64,000 bases of DNA from Elioraea sp. (GCF_022842375.1 NZ_JALHPR010000008.1:100189-164188), one strand, 5' to 3'; counted from the stretch's first letter, positions 44,814-54,405 are shown. The notes: generated by a model from the sequence alone, not told the origin. Numbers and translations: made by a program.

Positions 44814-45428
44814 TCAGACGACCTCCTCCGCCATGACAGCCCGCAAACGGTCCCCTGGAGAAACGGCGCGATAGGCTTGCTCATCGATTTCGTGGAACTC
44901 GCTGATCAACATGATCTCACCGTCGGAGAGGACCACGGGCGTCCAGAAGCCCTCGCAGTGGCGGAGGCCGTCGCCGGCGTCGGGCAGGGCGGCCGGACGC
45001 CAAGTGTTGAAGACCCTGACGCTCGCGACGTTCCCGGCGAAGAAGCCAAGTGCGCGCACCGCATCCCACTGGGCACGCAGCTCCTCGGTATGTAGTGGCG
45101 TGTAGTCGAAGTTCTGCAGGTACGAGAATTCCACGCCGTGCAGCGCGGCGGCGCGGGGGGAGGCGGCCCGGTTCCATCCATTCCGGTCAGCGAGCTTCGC
45201 CGCACCAAGGGAGCCCTGTACCCGGTGCACCACCATGGCGTCCGACACCACGGCCCGGCGGAACAGTAGCGTGCGCAGCCGCCCTTGCATCATCAGGTCG
45301 GGCGCATGGAAGCCGCGTTCCCAGCGCGACACCGTCGCCTGCTCCACGCCGACGCATTCCGCGAAGGTGGCCTGCGTCAGGCCGTTCGCGCTGCGGTACC
45401 GCCGGATGAGATCGCTCCAGTGCGTCAT
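44814..45428 (-). CDS. XRE-type helix-turn-helix regulator
   Basis: 204 residues from ATG 45428; an open extension upstream has no domain. The N-terminus LIRRYRSANGLTQATFAECV and VEQATVSRWERGFHAPD is an XRE/Cro-type DNA-binding domain. Residues 70-200 form a PAS-like or small sensory domain (GVEFSYLQNFDYTP, GLRHCEGFWTPVVLSDG). It is divergent from the third importer/hydantoinase operon across a 225-bp gap and probably controls it or itself. A partial copy of its middle lies at 4255-4385. Confidence 0.82.
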   Translation of the reverse strand: MTHWSDLIRRYRSANGLTQATFAECVGVEQATVSRWERGFHAPDLMMQGRLRTLLFRRAVVSDAMVVHRVQGSLGAAKLADRNGWNRAASPRAAALHGVEFSYLQNFDYTPLHTEELRAQWDAVRALGFFAGNVASVRVFNTWRPAALPDAGDGLRHCEGFWTPVVLSDGEIMLISEFHEIDEQAYRAVSPGDRLRAVMAEEVV

Positions 45429-45653
45429 GGCCAGCCCCCGTGCCCCATACGCATAAATGCGTTCTTGCCACCCCGCCCGCGCGAAAGCTACGAAAATGAG
45501 CAATAAAGCGGAGAGAGTCTGTTGCTGCGTACACAATAGGCAGGGGTGCTTATTTCCTGATCTTCTGTTGTCGCGCGTAAATCCTTTCCGCTCCTGTCCA
45601 CCAGTGCCGGATCACGCGGCCCCGCACCGTGCCGCGTTGCCAGGAGGCTCGAC
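45429..45653. promoter_or_regulatory. Divergent control region between regulator and importer operon
   Basis: The only AT-richer interval in this part (for example AAATGAGCAATAAAG and GGGTGCTTATTTCC). It should contain promoters for both directions. No single dyad stands out enough to name as operator. Confidence 0.4.
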
Positions 45654-46703
45654 ATGATCAACGCCCTCTCCCGACGGTCCATGCTCCTCGCTGCGTCCGG
45701 AGGGGCCGCTGCCCTGACCGCCGGAGGCATCGGAAACGCACAAGCGCAGGCAGGCCGCCCCTTCACCTGGGCCGCCACGGGAGGAACGTGGGGGGCGACA
45801 CTCGATCGCGTCTTTGTCGAACCCTTTGCCCGCGCCAATCGCCTGCAGGTGCTGCACGCCGCTCAGCTGGAGTCCATCGCCACCTCCAAGCTGCTCGCAA
45901 GCTGTGGCTCCGCCCCATTCGACGTCACGAACGGGCCGCAGTCCGACGCCGACCTCCTCAACGACGCGCGCTGTCTCGACGCCTTGGACCCGGGGGTCGT
46001 GCGGAGCCTCGGGGACGTTTACCCCCAAGCACTCGAAGGCAATTTCTACGCCGCCTTCAACATCCTGCTGTTTGGCATGGCGTGGAACACGCGCGAGGCG
46101 GCGCAGCCGACATCGTTCCGCGACCTCGCCCTCGCCCGCTACCGCGGCAGGGTGGCGATCCCGGCCTATGGCTGGTACGGAATGCCCTGGCTGCACGCCT
46201 TCAACAAAGAACTCGGCGGCGACGAGGACAACATCACGCCGGGCATCCAGGCGGTCGCTGACATCGTGCGGCGCAACCGCGCCGTCATCGTGGAGAACGC
46301 CGACCACGGTTCGCGCCTGATGGAGAGCGGCGAGGTGGTGATCATGCCCTACTGGAACGGCCGCACCGCCCGGCTCCAGGCAGCGCGTGTGCCGGCCGCC
46401 TTCGAGCTGGTCCCCAACACCGTTTCCGTCGGCAGCGGCTTCAGCATCCCGCGCGGCTCTCCGTACGCCCGCCAGGCCCAGGAACTCGTCCAGCTCACGC
46501 TCGACCCAGCGCGGCAGCTCGAGTTCACCAGATGGTCGCTCTATCCGCCGTCGAACCGCAGCGTGATCCTGCCGCCGGAGCTGGAGGGGATCCGCATCCC
46601 GCCCGGGGCGCTGGAGAGGACGGCACGCCTCGACTGGAAGAAGGTGAACGACCACCGGTCCCGCTACCTCGAGCGTTGGAACCGTGAAGTGCTGAACGCC
46701 TGA
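45654..46703 (+). CDS. ABC importer periplasmic binding protein, cluster 3, Tat-type signal
   Basis: 349 residues. The leader INALSRRSMLLAASGGAAAL carries a twin-arginine motif (SRRSML), unlike the other two binding proteins, so it may be exported folded. FTWAATGGTWGATLDRVFVE opens the mature domain. GVAWNTR-like GMAWNTREAAQP and ADHGSRLMESGEVVIMPYWN follow, and KKVNDHRSRYLERWNREV ends it. Same superfamily as PotD. Ligand unknown; the downstream HyuA/B pair suggests a ureide, hydantoin or 5-oxoproline-like compound. Confidence 0.88.
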   Translation: MINALSRRSMLLAASGGAAALTAGGIGNAQAQAGRPFTWAATGGTWGATLDRVFVEPFARANRLQVLHAAQLESIATSKLLASCGSAPFDVTNGPQSDADLLNDARCLDALDPGVVRSLGDVYPQALEGNFYAAFNILLFGMAWNTREAAQPTSFRDLALARYRGRVAIPAYGWYGMPWLHAFNKELGGDEDNITPGIQAVADIVRRNRAVIVENADHGSRLMESGEVVIMPYWNGRTARLQAARVPAAFELVPNTVSVGSGFSIPRGSPYARQAQELVQLTLDPARQLEFTRWSLYPPSNRSVILPPELEGIRIPPGALERTARLDWKKVNDHRSRYLERWNREVLNA

Positions 46704-46720
46704 CGTTCCCGGGACGGGGG

Positions 46721-47857
46721 ATGTCGGCGATCGACCAGATGCGGCAGGCAGTGCGCGCGTCGCTGGAGGTGCGGGGCCTCACCAAGGCCTATTCGAGCGA
46801 AGTGTCGGTCGGGCCCATCTCCTTCGACGTGCGGGAGGGTGAGTTCTTCTCATTGCTCGGCCCAAGCGGCTGCGGCAAGACCACCACGCTCCGCTGTATC
46901 GCCGGGTTCGAGCGGCCGACGGGCGGTGAAATCCTGCTCGGCGGTGCTCGCCTCGACACGGTGCCCGCGCACCGGCGAGACCTCGGCCTGGTGTTCCAGA
47001 GCCACGCCCTGTTCCCGCATCTCACGGTCGCCGAGAATGTCGGCTTCGGGCTCAGCGTCCGGAAAGTGGAGGCGGCGGAGCGCCGCCGTCGCGTCGCCGA
47101 TGCCCTCGCGCTCGTCGGCCTTGCGGATCTCGGCTCGCGCTGGCCACAGCAGATTTCGGGCGGCCAGCAGCAGCGCGTGGCGCTCGCCCGGTCGCTCGTG
47201 CTGCGCCCGCCGCTCCTGCTGCTGGACGAACCGCTGTCGAGCCTCGATCTCAAGCTGCGGCAGCAGATGCGCGAGGAACTCCGCCGCCTCCAGAAGCAGC
47301 TCGGGCAAACCACCGTCTTCGTCACGCACGACCAGACCGAGGCACTCGCCATGTCGGATCGGCTGGCGGTCCTGTCAGGCGGGCGCATCGAGCAGATCGG
47401 CACGCCGGAGCAGATCTACCGCCGCCCCACGACCCGCTTCGTGGCGGGCTTCATCGGCCAGGCGAACATCCTCGACGCCACGATCGCCGTCCGCGGCGAT
47501 GACGGCGTGGCAGGGCTGCGCGTGGCCGGCCCCGACGGGGTGGTGCTGCGGGTACGGCTAGGCGAGGGCAGCGGCGCCGTCCCGCCGCCGGGCTCAGCCG
47601 CCGCTGCGGTGATCCGGCCCGAGGACGTCGTTCTGGGCGATGACGGACCCGATGCGGAGAACACCTTCCGGGCGCAGGTGCGGGACATCGAGTACCTGGG
47701 AGAGGACACGCAGGTGACGCTGGAGGCGCCCGGCCTGCCGCCGCTGCTCGCCTCCTTCAAGACGACCCGCACTGCCTCGGCGCGCCTGGCGGCCCGGGGC
47801 AGCGGCACGTTGCGAGTCCGGATCGATGCGGCCGACATCCATCTCATCCCGGGTTGA
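46721..47857 (+). CDS. ABC importer ATPase (PotA-like), cluster 3
   Basis: 378 residues. Walker A GPSGCGKTTTLR, LVFQSHALFPHLTV, signature ISGGQQQRVALARS, Walker B LLLLDEPLSSLD and FVTHDQTEAL are intact. The TOBE-containing C-terminal part starts near 255 (FVAGFIGQANILDA). It begins 17 bp after the binding-protein stop. Confidence 0.93.
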   Translation: MSAIDQMRQAVRASLEVRGLTKAYSSEVSVGPISFDVREGEFFSLLGPSGCGKTTTLRCIAGFERPTGGEILLGGARLDTVPAHRRDLGLVFQSHALFPHLTVAENVGFGLSVRKVEAAERRRRVADALALVGLADLGSRWPQQISGGQQQRVALARSLVLRPPLLLLDEPLSSLDLKLRQQMREELRRLQKQLGQTTVFVTHDQTEALAMSDRLAVLSGGRIEQIGTPEQIYRRPTTRFVAGFIGQANILDATIAVRGDDGVAGLRVAGPDGVVLRVRLGEGSGAVPPPGSAAAAVIRPEDVVLGDDGPDAENTFRAQVRDIEYLGEDTQVTLEAPGLPPLLASFKTTRTASARLAARGSGTLRVRIDAADIHLIPG

Positions 47858-48779
47858 GGGCGGCGCGCCCGCCCCGCGGCCTCCCCGCGGAGCCGCGGGG
47901 GACGCTCCCTCCGCGCGCGTGTGGCTGAGCGGCCCCTACGTGGTGCTGCTCCTCGTCGCGCTGGTCGTGCCGCTGGCGCATCTCGGCGCGATCAGCATCT
48001 TCACGCACCACCCACGGCTGATGTTCGTGGCCGAGCCGACGCTCGAGAACTACGCCCGGCTGCTGCAGCCCTACTACCTGGAAGTGCTGGTCCGGACCCT
48101 CAGGATCGGGCTGGTGACGACGCTCTGCTGCATGGTGCTCGGCGTGCCGCTCGCCTACTGGCTCGCACGCTGCGGCCCCACCGCCCTCGGCATCGGGCTG
48201 TTCCTGCTCGTCATGCCGATGATGGTGAGCACGGTGGTGCGCGCCTTCGGGTGGATGATCATCCTGGGCCGCAATGGCGTGATCAACCAGATCTCCGTCG
48301 GCCTCGGATTCGAGCGCTGGCTGTTCGTGATGAACACCGAGACGGCGGTGGTCATCGCCCTGGTGCAGATCTGCCTCCCGCTCCTGGTCCTGCCCACCCT
48401 CGCCTCCATCGAGAGAATACCGCGTTCGCTGGAGGAGGCTGCCGCGAATCTCGGTGCCTCGCCGGTCCAGCTCTTTCGGCGCGTGATCCTTCCCCTCGCA
48501 GCCCCGGGGATCGCCTCCGGCGCCGTGCTCGCCTTCCTGGTCGCGATCGGGGTGGTGGTGACGCCGGCGCTGATGGGCGGGCGCGGCAGCCGGATGATCG
48601 GCAACGAGATCTACGACCAGCTGATCACCGCCCTGAACTGGCCCTTCGCGTCGGCCATGGCGATCGCGCTGATCGCGATCGTCCTCGGCGCCGTCATCGC
48701 GTCCCGCGCGGCGGCGGCGGCGGCAGAGCGCTTCAGGCGAGAGGCCGCGCGGCGGCGAGCATCGGCGGGAGGGGCCTGA
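47826..48779 (+). CDS. ABC importer permease (PotB-like), cluster 3
   Basis: 317 residues if ATG 47826 is used, which overlaps the ATPase gene by 32 bp. GTG 47919 would give 286 residues and a more usual N-terminus before the first helix (PYVVLLLVALVVPLAHLG). The coupling loop is EEAAANLGASPVQLF, about residue 203 from the first start, followed by ILPLAAPGIASGA. The start is undecided. Confidence 0.85.
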   Translation: MRPTSISSRVEGGAPAPRPPRGAAGDAPSARVWLSGPYVVLLLVALVVPLAHLGAISIFTHHPRLMFVAEPTLENYARLLQPYYLEVLVRTLRIGLVTTLCCMVLGVPLAYWLARCGPTALGIGLFLLVMPMMVSTVVRAFGWMIILGRNGVINQISVGLGFERWLFVMNTETAVVIALVQICLPLLVLPTLASIERIPRSLEEAAANLGASPVQLFRRVILPLAAPGIASGAVLAFLVAIGVVVTPALMGGRGSRMIGNEIYDQLITALNWPFASAMAIALIAIVLGAVIASRAAAAAAERFRREAARRRASAGGA

Positions 48780-48781
48780 CC

Positions 48782-49567
48782 ATGCATGGTTCGAGCACCG
48801 CGCTTCGCGTGCTGGCCACCCTGGTCTTCGCGTTCCTGCTCGCGCCGCTGCTGGTGGTGGTGCTGGTCTCGTTCAGCCCGACCCCGGCCTTTCGAATCCC
48901 GACCACCGAGTTCTCCCTCGACTGGTACCGGAAGTTCTTCGGCATGGCCCAGTTCCGGGATGGGCTCTTCCTGGTCAGCCTGCCCGTCGCACTCGCCTCC
49001 GGCTCGCTCGCGACGCTGCTCGGGACCCTCGCTGCGGTCTACCTGGTGCGCAGCGGCCTTGCGTCCCGGGCGGCCATGGAGAGCTTCTTCATGCTGCCGC
49101 TTCTCATCCCATCGATCCTCCTCGGCGCGGCGCTCTACCTCGTCGCGGCCCGCATGGGCGTGGCCGGGCAGGCCTGGACGCTGGTGCTCGGACACACGCT
49201 GCTGGGCGTTCCCTACGTCATCCGCGTCGTGGGCGCCGGGCTCGTCGCGATCGATCCGCGGCTGGAGGAGGCGGCGGTGAACCTCGGCTGCACGTCGCGG
49301 CAGGCCTTCCTCCGGGTCGTGCTTCCGCTGCTGAAGCCAGCCATGTTTTCCGGCGCGATCTTCGCCTTCATCGTCTCGTTCAGCGACGTGAACCTCGCCC
49401 TCTTCGTGGCCGGTCCCGGCACGACCACGCTGCCCATCCACGTCTTCTCCCAGATCTTCTGGGAGGGCGACCCCACCATCGCCGCGGCCTCGGCGCTGCA
49501 GATCCTCGTCGTGGGCGTTCTCATCCTAACGATGCAGCGCCTGCTCAAGCTCCGTCTCAGCCTCTAG
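48782..49567 (+). CDS. ABC importer permease (PotC-like), cluster 3
   Basis: 261 residues from ATG 48782, two bases after the previous stop. Six helices, first VLATLVFAFLLAPLLVVVL. Coupling loop EEAAVNLGCTSRQAF at about residue 162, then VLPLLKPAMFSGAI. Followed 8 bp later by hyuA with ribosome site AGGAGG. Confidence 0.9.
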   Translation: MHGSSTALRVLATLVFAFLLAPLLVVVLVSFSPTPAFRIPTTEFSLDWYRKFFGMAQFRDGLFLVSLPVALASGSLATLLGTLAAVYLVRSGLASRAAMESFFMLPLLIPSILLGAALYLVAARMGVAGQAWTLVLGHTLLGVPYVIRVVGAGLVAIDPRLEEAAVNLGCTSRQAFLRVVLPLLKPAMFSGAIFAFIVSFSDVNLALFVAGPGTTTLPIHVFSQIFWEGDPTIAAASALQILVVGVLILTMQRLLKLRLSL

Positions 49568-49575
49568 GAGGGTTC

Positions 49576-51636
49576 ATGCCACCTCATCTTCGCGTCGGCG
49601 TCGACATCGGCGGCACCTTCACCGACTTCGCCCTCCTCGACGAGACGACCGGCCGCGTCACGGCCCTCAAGATCCCGTCCGACCGGGCACGCCCCGCCGC
49701 GTCGGTGTTCGCGGGGCTGCGGGAGTTCCTGGATGGCTCCGGTGCACGCGCCGAGGACATCGCCTATTTCAGCCACGGCACGACGCTCGCGGTGAACACC
49801 ATCCTCGAATACAACGGGGCGCGCACCGCGCTGCTCGTCACGAACGGCCTGCGCGACATCCTCCACATCGGCCGGCACCGCCTGCCCGACATCTTCAACT
49901 TCTTCACCGACATGCCCCGGCCGCTGGTGCGCCGCGCCCATGTGGTCGAGATCGCCGAACGCTGCCTCGCCGACGGCACCGTCGCCGCCACGGTCACGCG
50001 CGCGATGATCGAGGACGCGGTCGTGCGCCTCCGGGAGATCGGCGCCGAGGCAGTGGCGGTCGGGTTCCTCCACAGCTACCGCAACCCGGCGAACGAGCGC
50101 GCCACGAAGCGCCTGCTGGAGGAGTTGGCGCCGGACCTCTACGTCTCGCTGTCGAGCGAGGTCTGGCCACAGATGCGGGAGTTCGAACGCACGCTGGCGG
50201 GCGTGATGAACGCCTATGTCGGCCGCCGGATGGAGCGCTACTTCGGGGACCTCGAGGCGGGTCTGCGCGACGAGTTCCGCCTTGCCGCCCCGGTCCTGAG
50301 CACGAAGTCGAACGGCGGCGTCATGACGGCGGCGGAGGCTGCGCGGCGGCCGACCGAGACACTGATGTCGGGCCCCGCAGCGGGCGCGATGGGCGCGGCC
50401 TTCCTCGGCCGCGCGGCGGGGTTCGACCGGCTGATCACGCTCGACATCGGCGGGACCAGCACGGACGTCTCCGTCATCGACGGAGAGCCGCGCTACTCGA
50501 CCGACAACCATGTGGGAAACTTCCCCGTCATCATGCCGGCCGTGGACGTGACGTCGATCGGCGCGGGCGGCGGCTCCATCGCGTGGGCCGACTCCTTCGG
50601 CGTGATCAAGGTGGGACCGCAGAGCGCGGGCGCGCGGCCAGGCCCGGCCTGCTACGGCCTCGGCGGCGAGAGGCCGACGCTCACCGATGCTTTCGTCTGC
50701 CTCGGCATCGTGGATGCGGGCGAGATCGCGGGTGGCCGGGTGCGGATCGACCGGGCCCTGGCCGACCGCGCCATCGACGGGCTCGCTGCCAAGGCGGGCA
50801 TGGGGCGCGAGGAAACAGCGGAGGCCGTGATCCGCATCGCTACCTCGCACATCTACGCCACCCTCGTGCCGCTGCTTGCGCGCAAGGGCGTCGACTATTC
50901 GGAGTATACGCTGCTGCCCTTCGGCGGCGCTGGCCCGATGCATGGGCTGCTGGTTGCGCGCGAGGTCGGCATCCGCCGCGTGATCGTGCCCCCGCAGCCG
51001 GGCGTCCTGTGCGCCATGGGGGCGCTGGTCGCGGATGTGCGCCGCGACTTCGTCCGCACCTTCCACGAGAGTTTCGAGAAGGGCCACGGCGGTGGCCTCG
51101 CCGCGCGGATGGACGCGGCGGCGGCGGATCTCCGCCGGGAGGGCGCGGGCTGGCTGGACAGCCAGGGCCTCGCCTATATCGCGCGGCGCTTCCGCCCTTC
51201 CGCTGACCTCCGGTACGAGGGCCAGTCCTTCGAGATCGAGGTCAGCCTCGACGACGTGCCGCTCGACGCGGGCGACGGACCGCTCATCAGCGCCTTCGAG
51301 CGCGAGTACGAGAAGCTCTACGGCTATGCCGGCGTGGGCGGGCGGATCGAGGTTCGCGAACTCCGGATGGCGGCGGTCGGCGAGACCGCTAAGCCGCGCC
51401 TGGAGCGACGCGACAACGCGCCGGAGATGGCGCCGCTCGCTGTCAGAACGAAGCAGATCTTCCACGATGGGGCATGGCGGGACGCAGCGTTCCTGGACCG
51501 CGACGACCTGCCGTCGGGCGTTGAGGTGCGCGGTCCCGCCGTGATCCGTCAATACGATACCACGACATTCGTCCCCTCCGGCTACGTCGTCGCGGTGGAC
51601 GTGCACGGAAACCTGATCGGGGAGGCACTGCGATGA
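49576..51636 (+). CDS. hyuA: Hydantoinase/oxoprolinase subunit A
   Basis: 686 residues. The N-terminal actin-like ATP-binding motif VGVDIGGTFTDFALLDE, FSHGTTLAVNTILE and the second phosphate motif TLDIGGTSTDVSVIDG are present, with the GAGGGSIAW segment after them and the C-terminal HyuA_C region (RRFRPSADLRYEGQSFEIEV). The family cleaves hydantoins, 5-oxoproline, caprolactam or, as acetone carboxylase, carboxylates acetone. It partners with HyuB, whose start overlaps its stop by four bases. Linkage to an importer supports catabolism of an imported lactam or ureide. Confidence 0.92.
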   Translation: MPPHLRVGVDIGGTFTDFALLDETTGRVTALKIPSDRARPAASVFAGLREFLDGSGARAEDIAYFSHGTTLAVNTILEYNGARTALLVTNGLRDILHIGRHRLPDIFNFFTDMPRPLVRRAHVVEIAERCLADGTVAATVTRAMIEDAVVRLREIGAEAVAVGFLHSYRNPANERATKRLLEELAPDLYVSLSSEVWPQMREFERTLAGVMNAYVGRRMERYFGDLEAGLRDEFRLAAPVLSTKSNGGVMTAAEAARRPTETLMSGPAAGAMGAAFLGRAAGFDRLITLDIGGTSTDVSVIDGEPRYSTDNHVGNFPVIMPAVDVTSIGAGGGSIAWADSFGVIKVGPQSAGARPGPACYGLGGERPTLTDAFVCLGIVDAGEIAGGRVRIDRALADRAIDGLAAKAGMGREETAEAVIRIATSHIYATLVPLLARKGVDYSEYTLLPFGGAGPMHGLLVAREVGIRRVIVPPQPGVLCAMGALVADVRRDFVRTFHESFEKGHGGGLAARMDAAAADLRREGAGWLDSQGLAYIARRFRPSADLRYEGQSFEIEVSLDDVPLDAGDGPLISAFEREYEKLYGYAGVGGRIEVRELRMAAVGETAKPRLERRDNAPEMAPLAVRTKQIFHDGAWRDAAFLDRDDLPSGVEVRGPAVIRQYDTTTFVPSGYVVAVDVHGNLIGEALR

Positions 51637-53648
51637 GCGTGGACAAGGTTCTGCTGGAAGTCCTCGCCAACCGCTTCACGGGCATCGTCGAGGAGATGGG
51701 CTACGTGATCCACCGTGCCGCCTTCACCACCTTCGTGAAGGAGACGTGGGACTTCGACAGCGCGCTGGTGACGACGGAGGGCGAGGTCTTCGCGTACCCG
51801 CGCAGCATCGGCGTGACGAACATGCTCTCGATGAGCATGGCTGCCGCCATCGAGGCCTTTGACGGCTACGAGCCGGGTGACGTGGTGCTCACCAACGACC
51901 CGCTGACGGCGAAGGGGATGTCCACGCACCTGCCCGACTACATGATGTTCCGGCCGATCTTCGCCGGCGAGAAGCTGGTCTGCTTCGCGTGGTGCTTCGT
52001 GCACTCCTCCGATGTCGGCGGCATCGTGCCGGGCAGCATCGCGCCCCACGCCTCCGATCGCTTCCAGGAGGGTGTCGTCATCCCGCCCGTGAAGCTCTTC
52101 AAGGCCGGCCGCCTTGATGAGGAGGCGAAGCGCTTCATCCTCGCGAACTGCCGCATCCCGGAGCAGAACTGGGGCGACATCTGCGCGCTGACGGCAGCGC
52201 TCGCCACCGCGCAGCGCCGTCTCGGCGATTGCGTCGGCCAGTACGGCGTGCCGGCCGTCGAGGGCATGATCAACGGCCTGCTCGATTACGGCGAGGCACG
52301 GGCGCGCGCCGTCATCGCCGCGCTGCCGGACGGGCGGTACGAGTTCTCCGACTACATGGAGGGCGACCTGCTGCGGACACACAACGTGCGCATCAAGCTC
52401 GCCCTGACGATCGCCGGCAGCGACATCGAACTGGACTTCACTGGCACAGACCCTCAGGTGAACGCGGCCTTCAACCTCCCCACGCACGGGATGCTGAACC
52501 AGTTCCTCGTGCTGGGCGTGGTGAACTTCCTCCGCACCTCCGACCCGGGAATGCCGTTCAACCGCGGAATGGTTCGTCCGGTCCGTGTGAAGGTGCCTGA
52601 GGGGAGCATCCTGAACCCGACTAAGTATGCCGCGACAGGCATACGATATACTACTGCGTTGCGCGTCTCCGACGTGGTCATGGGCGCGCTAAGCCAGGCT
52701 GCGCCGGACAGGATCCCGGCGGCGGGCTCGGGCCAGTTCGGGCTGCTGACGTTGAGTGACCTCGACCCACACACCGGTGGCTACGTCGTCCACGTCCTTC
52801 AGCCCCTCCAGGGCGGGTCGGGCGGGCGTCCTGGTCGCGACGGGATTGACGGGGTGAACTTCTCCGGCGGCGCGCTACGCAATGCACCAGTCGAGGCGCT
52901 GGAACTCGACAGCCCCATCTTCGTCACGGGATACCGGTTGAACGATGCGGTCGCGCCGGGCCGGTGGCGCGGCGGCAGCGGCATCCTTTTCGAGTTCCAG
53001 CTGCTCTCCCCGCACGCGCAGGTGTCCTCGCGCGGCTGGGACCGCTTCCATCTGCGCGCCTGGGGGCGCGATGGCGGCGAGGCTGGCCCGCTTGGCCGTA
53101 CTTGGATCATCGAGCCCGATGGTAGCACGCGGCGCATCCCCAAGATCGAGGTGCTGCGGCTCGCTCCTGGCCAAGCCGTGCGCATCGTATCTCCCGGTGG
53201 CGGCGGCTTTGGGAATCCGTGGCAGCGCGACCCGGAAGCGGTCCTTGAGGACGTTGAGGATGGTTTTGTGTCGGCCGAGGAGGCTCGCACCGCGTACGGA
53301 GTCGTGCTGCGTGAGGAGGGCGGCGTGAACGCGGAAATGACCCGCGCGCTCCGATCCGGCCGCCCGCAGAACGATAACGAGCCCGCGGCGTTCTTCGTGT
53401 TCGGTCCCGAGCGCGAAGCGTACGAGGCCCGGAATCCACCATTCTTCCAGGACTTGGTGGTCGAGGCACTCGGCGGTCAGCCGACCTCTAGTCGGACGAT
53501 CCTGCGCGACCGGATTTACACCGAGTTAGTGGACCGCGGGAGCCACGGCGGTATGACCCTTAAGGGCGTTCTGGACCTAATTGCGGGGGCCCAGGACGAG
53601 GTCTCGAAACCAGTCGTCCGCTGGGCCCCGCCCGACCGCTTCGTGTAG
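51633..53648 (+). CDS. hyuB: Hydantoinase/oxoprolinase subunit B
   Basis: 671 residues. VLLEVLANRFTGIVEEMGYV, HRAAFTTFVKETWDFDSALV, THLPDYMMFRPIF and the glycine-rich segment GGSGGRPGRDGIDG are typical HyuB features. The family core appears to end near residue 565 (VVLREEGGVNAEM). About 100 extra residues follow (PAAFFVFGPEREAYEARNPP to the end) with no recognised domain. Coupled to hyuA by overlap. The last 150 bp are less GC-rich than the core. Confidence 0.91.
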   Translation: MSVDKVLLEVLANRFTGIVEEMGYVIHRAAFTTFVKETWDFDSALVTTEGEVFAYPRSIGVTNMLSMSMAAAIEAFDGYEPGDVVLTNDPLTAKGMSTHLPDYMMFRPIFAGEKLVCFAWCFVHSSDVGGIVPGSIAPHASDRFQEGVVIPPVKLFKAGRLDEEAKRFILANCRIPEQNWGDICALTAALATAQRRLGDCVGQYGVPAVEGMINGLLDYGEARARAVIAALPDGRYEFSDYMEGDLLRTHNVRIKLALTIAGSDIELDFTGTDPQVNAAFNLPTHGMLNQFLVLGVVNFLRTSDPGMPFNRGMVRPVRVKVPEGSILNPTKYAATGIRYTTALRVSDVVMGALSQAAPDRIPAAGSGQFGLLTLSDLDPHTGGYVVHVLQPLQGGSGGRPGRDGIDGVNFSGGALRNAPVEALELDSPIFVTGYRLNDAVAPGRWRGGSGILFEFQLLSPHAQVSSRGWDRFHLRAWGRDGGEAGPLGRTWIIEPDGSTRRIPKIEVLRLAPGQAVRIVSPGGGGFGNPWQRDPEAVLEDVEDGFVSAEEARTAYGVVLREEGGVNAEMTRALRSGRPQNDNEPAAFFVFGPEREAYEARNPPFFQDLVVEALGGQPTSSRTILRDRIYTELVDRGSHGGMTLKGVLDLIAGAQDEVSKPVVRWAPPDRFV

Positions 53649-54021
53649 TTATTGGCTCAGATACCGTGCACAATGCTGCCGCGCGGGCAGACACTGTTTG
53701 CCCTCTGGCCCAGTCCGTGCGCAGTGGGCTCATGGCGGGACTATGGCCGCAGGTGGGGCAGTGGATTCGGTACAGTGAGCGAGACTTCGGGGCTTGCGAC
53801 CGGGGACTCGTGCGACTTGGTGGCGTCATCGTTTAGGCCGCACGCGACGCCGTGCCCAGCTGGCGCGCGCCAGCTCGGAACGGTTTCTTCTTCGCATTCG
53901 TAGCGTTGCACAGAACGATTTGAATTCGTGACAACGCGCGCAGGCCCTGCCTGCCGGGAAGGGCGTTCCGCGTTTGGCTCGCGAGAGGCGTCTGCTGGGG
54001 TTTATCACGGAGCGACCACCG
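53649..54021. other. Spacer after the hydantoinase operon
   Basis: No gene is supported in these 373 bp. Base use is less GC-skewed than the flanks and several in-frame stops occur in all frames. It looks like non-coding or decayed sequence. Confidence 0.5.
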
Positions 54022-54405
54022 TCACGCAGTTGCCAGCACCACCCCCGGATCTGCCCCTGCTGCACTGCTGAGCGCGTGCGCAACCGGATCGTCTGGCACG
54101 ATGCCTTGCTGCACCATGATGAGATCTGCGAGTGCGGAGCGGTTGGCGGGATCGAACACGAGCGCAACGATGGCCTCCCAGACGCCCGCGGCCTTGATCC
54201 GCTCTGCCACCACCGAGAGCGGCACGAGCGCATCCGGTGGCGGCGCAGGCTCGGCGTAGGGCTCCGGTGTCACGCCCGCGGCGACCAGCGCGTCCCAGAC
54301 GGCATCACCATCAACCGCCTCCGCCGCGAGTGGGGCGCCATCCATGCCGCTGAGCACCAGCACCGAGCGCCGCTCGGGATCGCCCCAGCGCGCGACGATG
54401 CTCAT
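54022..54405 (-). CDS. Hypothetical protein, possible phage remnant
   Basis: 127 residues from ATG 54405 (an upstream in-frame ATG at 54441 lacks support). It opens MSIVARWGDPERRSVLVLSG, has a Pro-rich middle (TPEPYAEPAPPPDALVP) and ends in small helices (VFDPANRSALADLIMVQQG). No family is recognised. Directly upstream on the same strand a short frame ends GMPGIVVMWNIEKRPR, so this may be the tail of a small gene series, similar in feel to 24349-24740. Confidence 0.4.
   Translation of the reverse strand: MSIVARWGDPERRSVLVLSGMDGAPLAAEAVDGDAVWDALVAAGVTPEPYAEPAPPPDALVPLSVVAERIKAAGVWEAIVALVFDPANRSALADLIMVQQGIVPDDPVAHALSSAAGADPGVVLATA

Noticed and set aside
45435..45536. N-terminal extension of the XRE regulator to 45536
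   Set aside because: The extra 36 residues have no domain and run into the divergent promoter area; ATG 45428 gives a standard XRE start.
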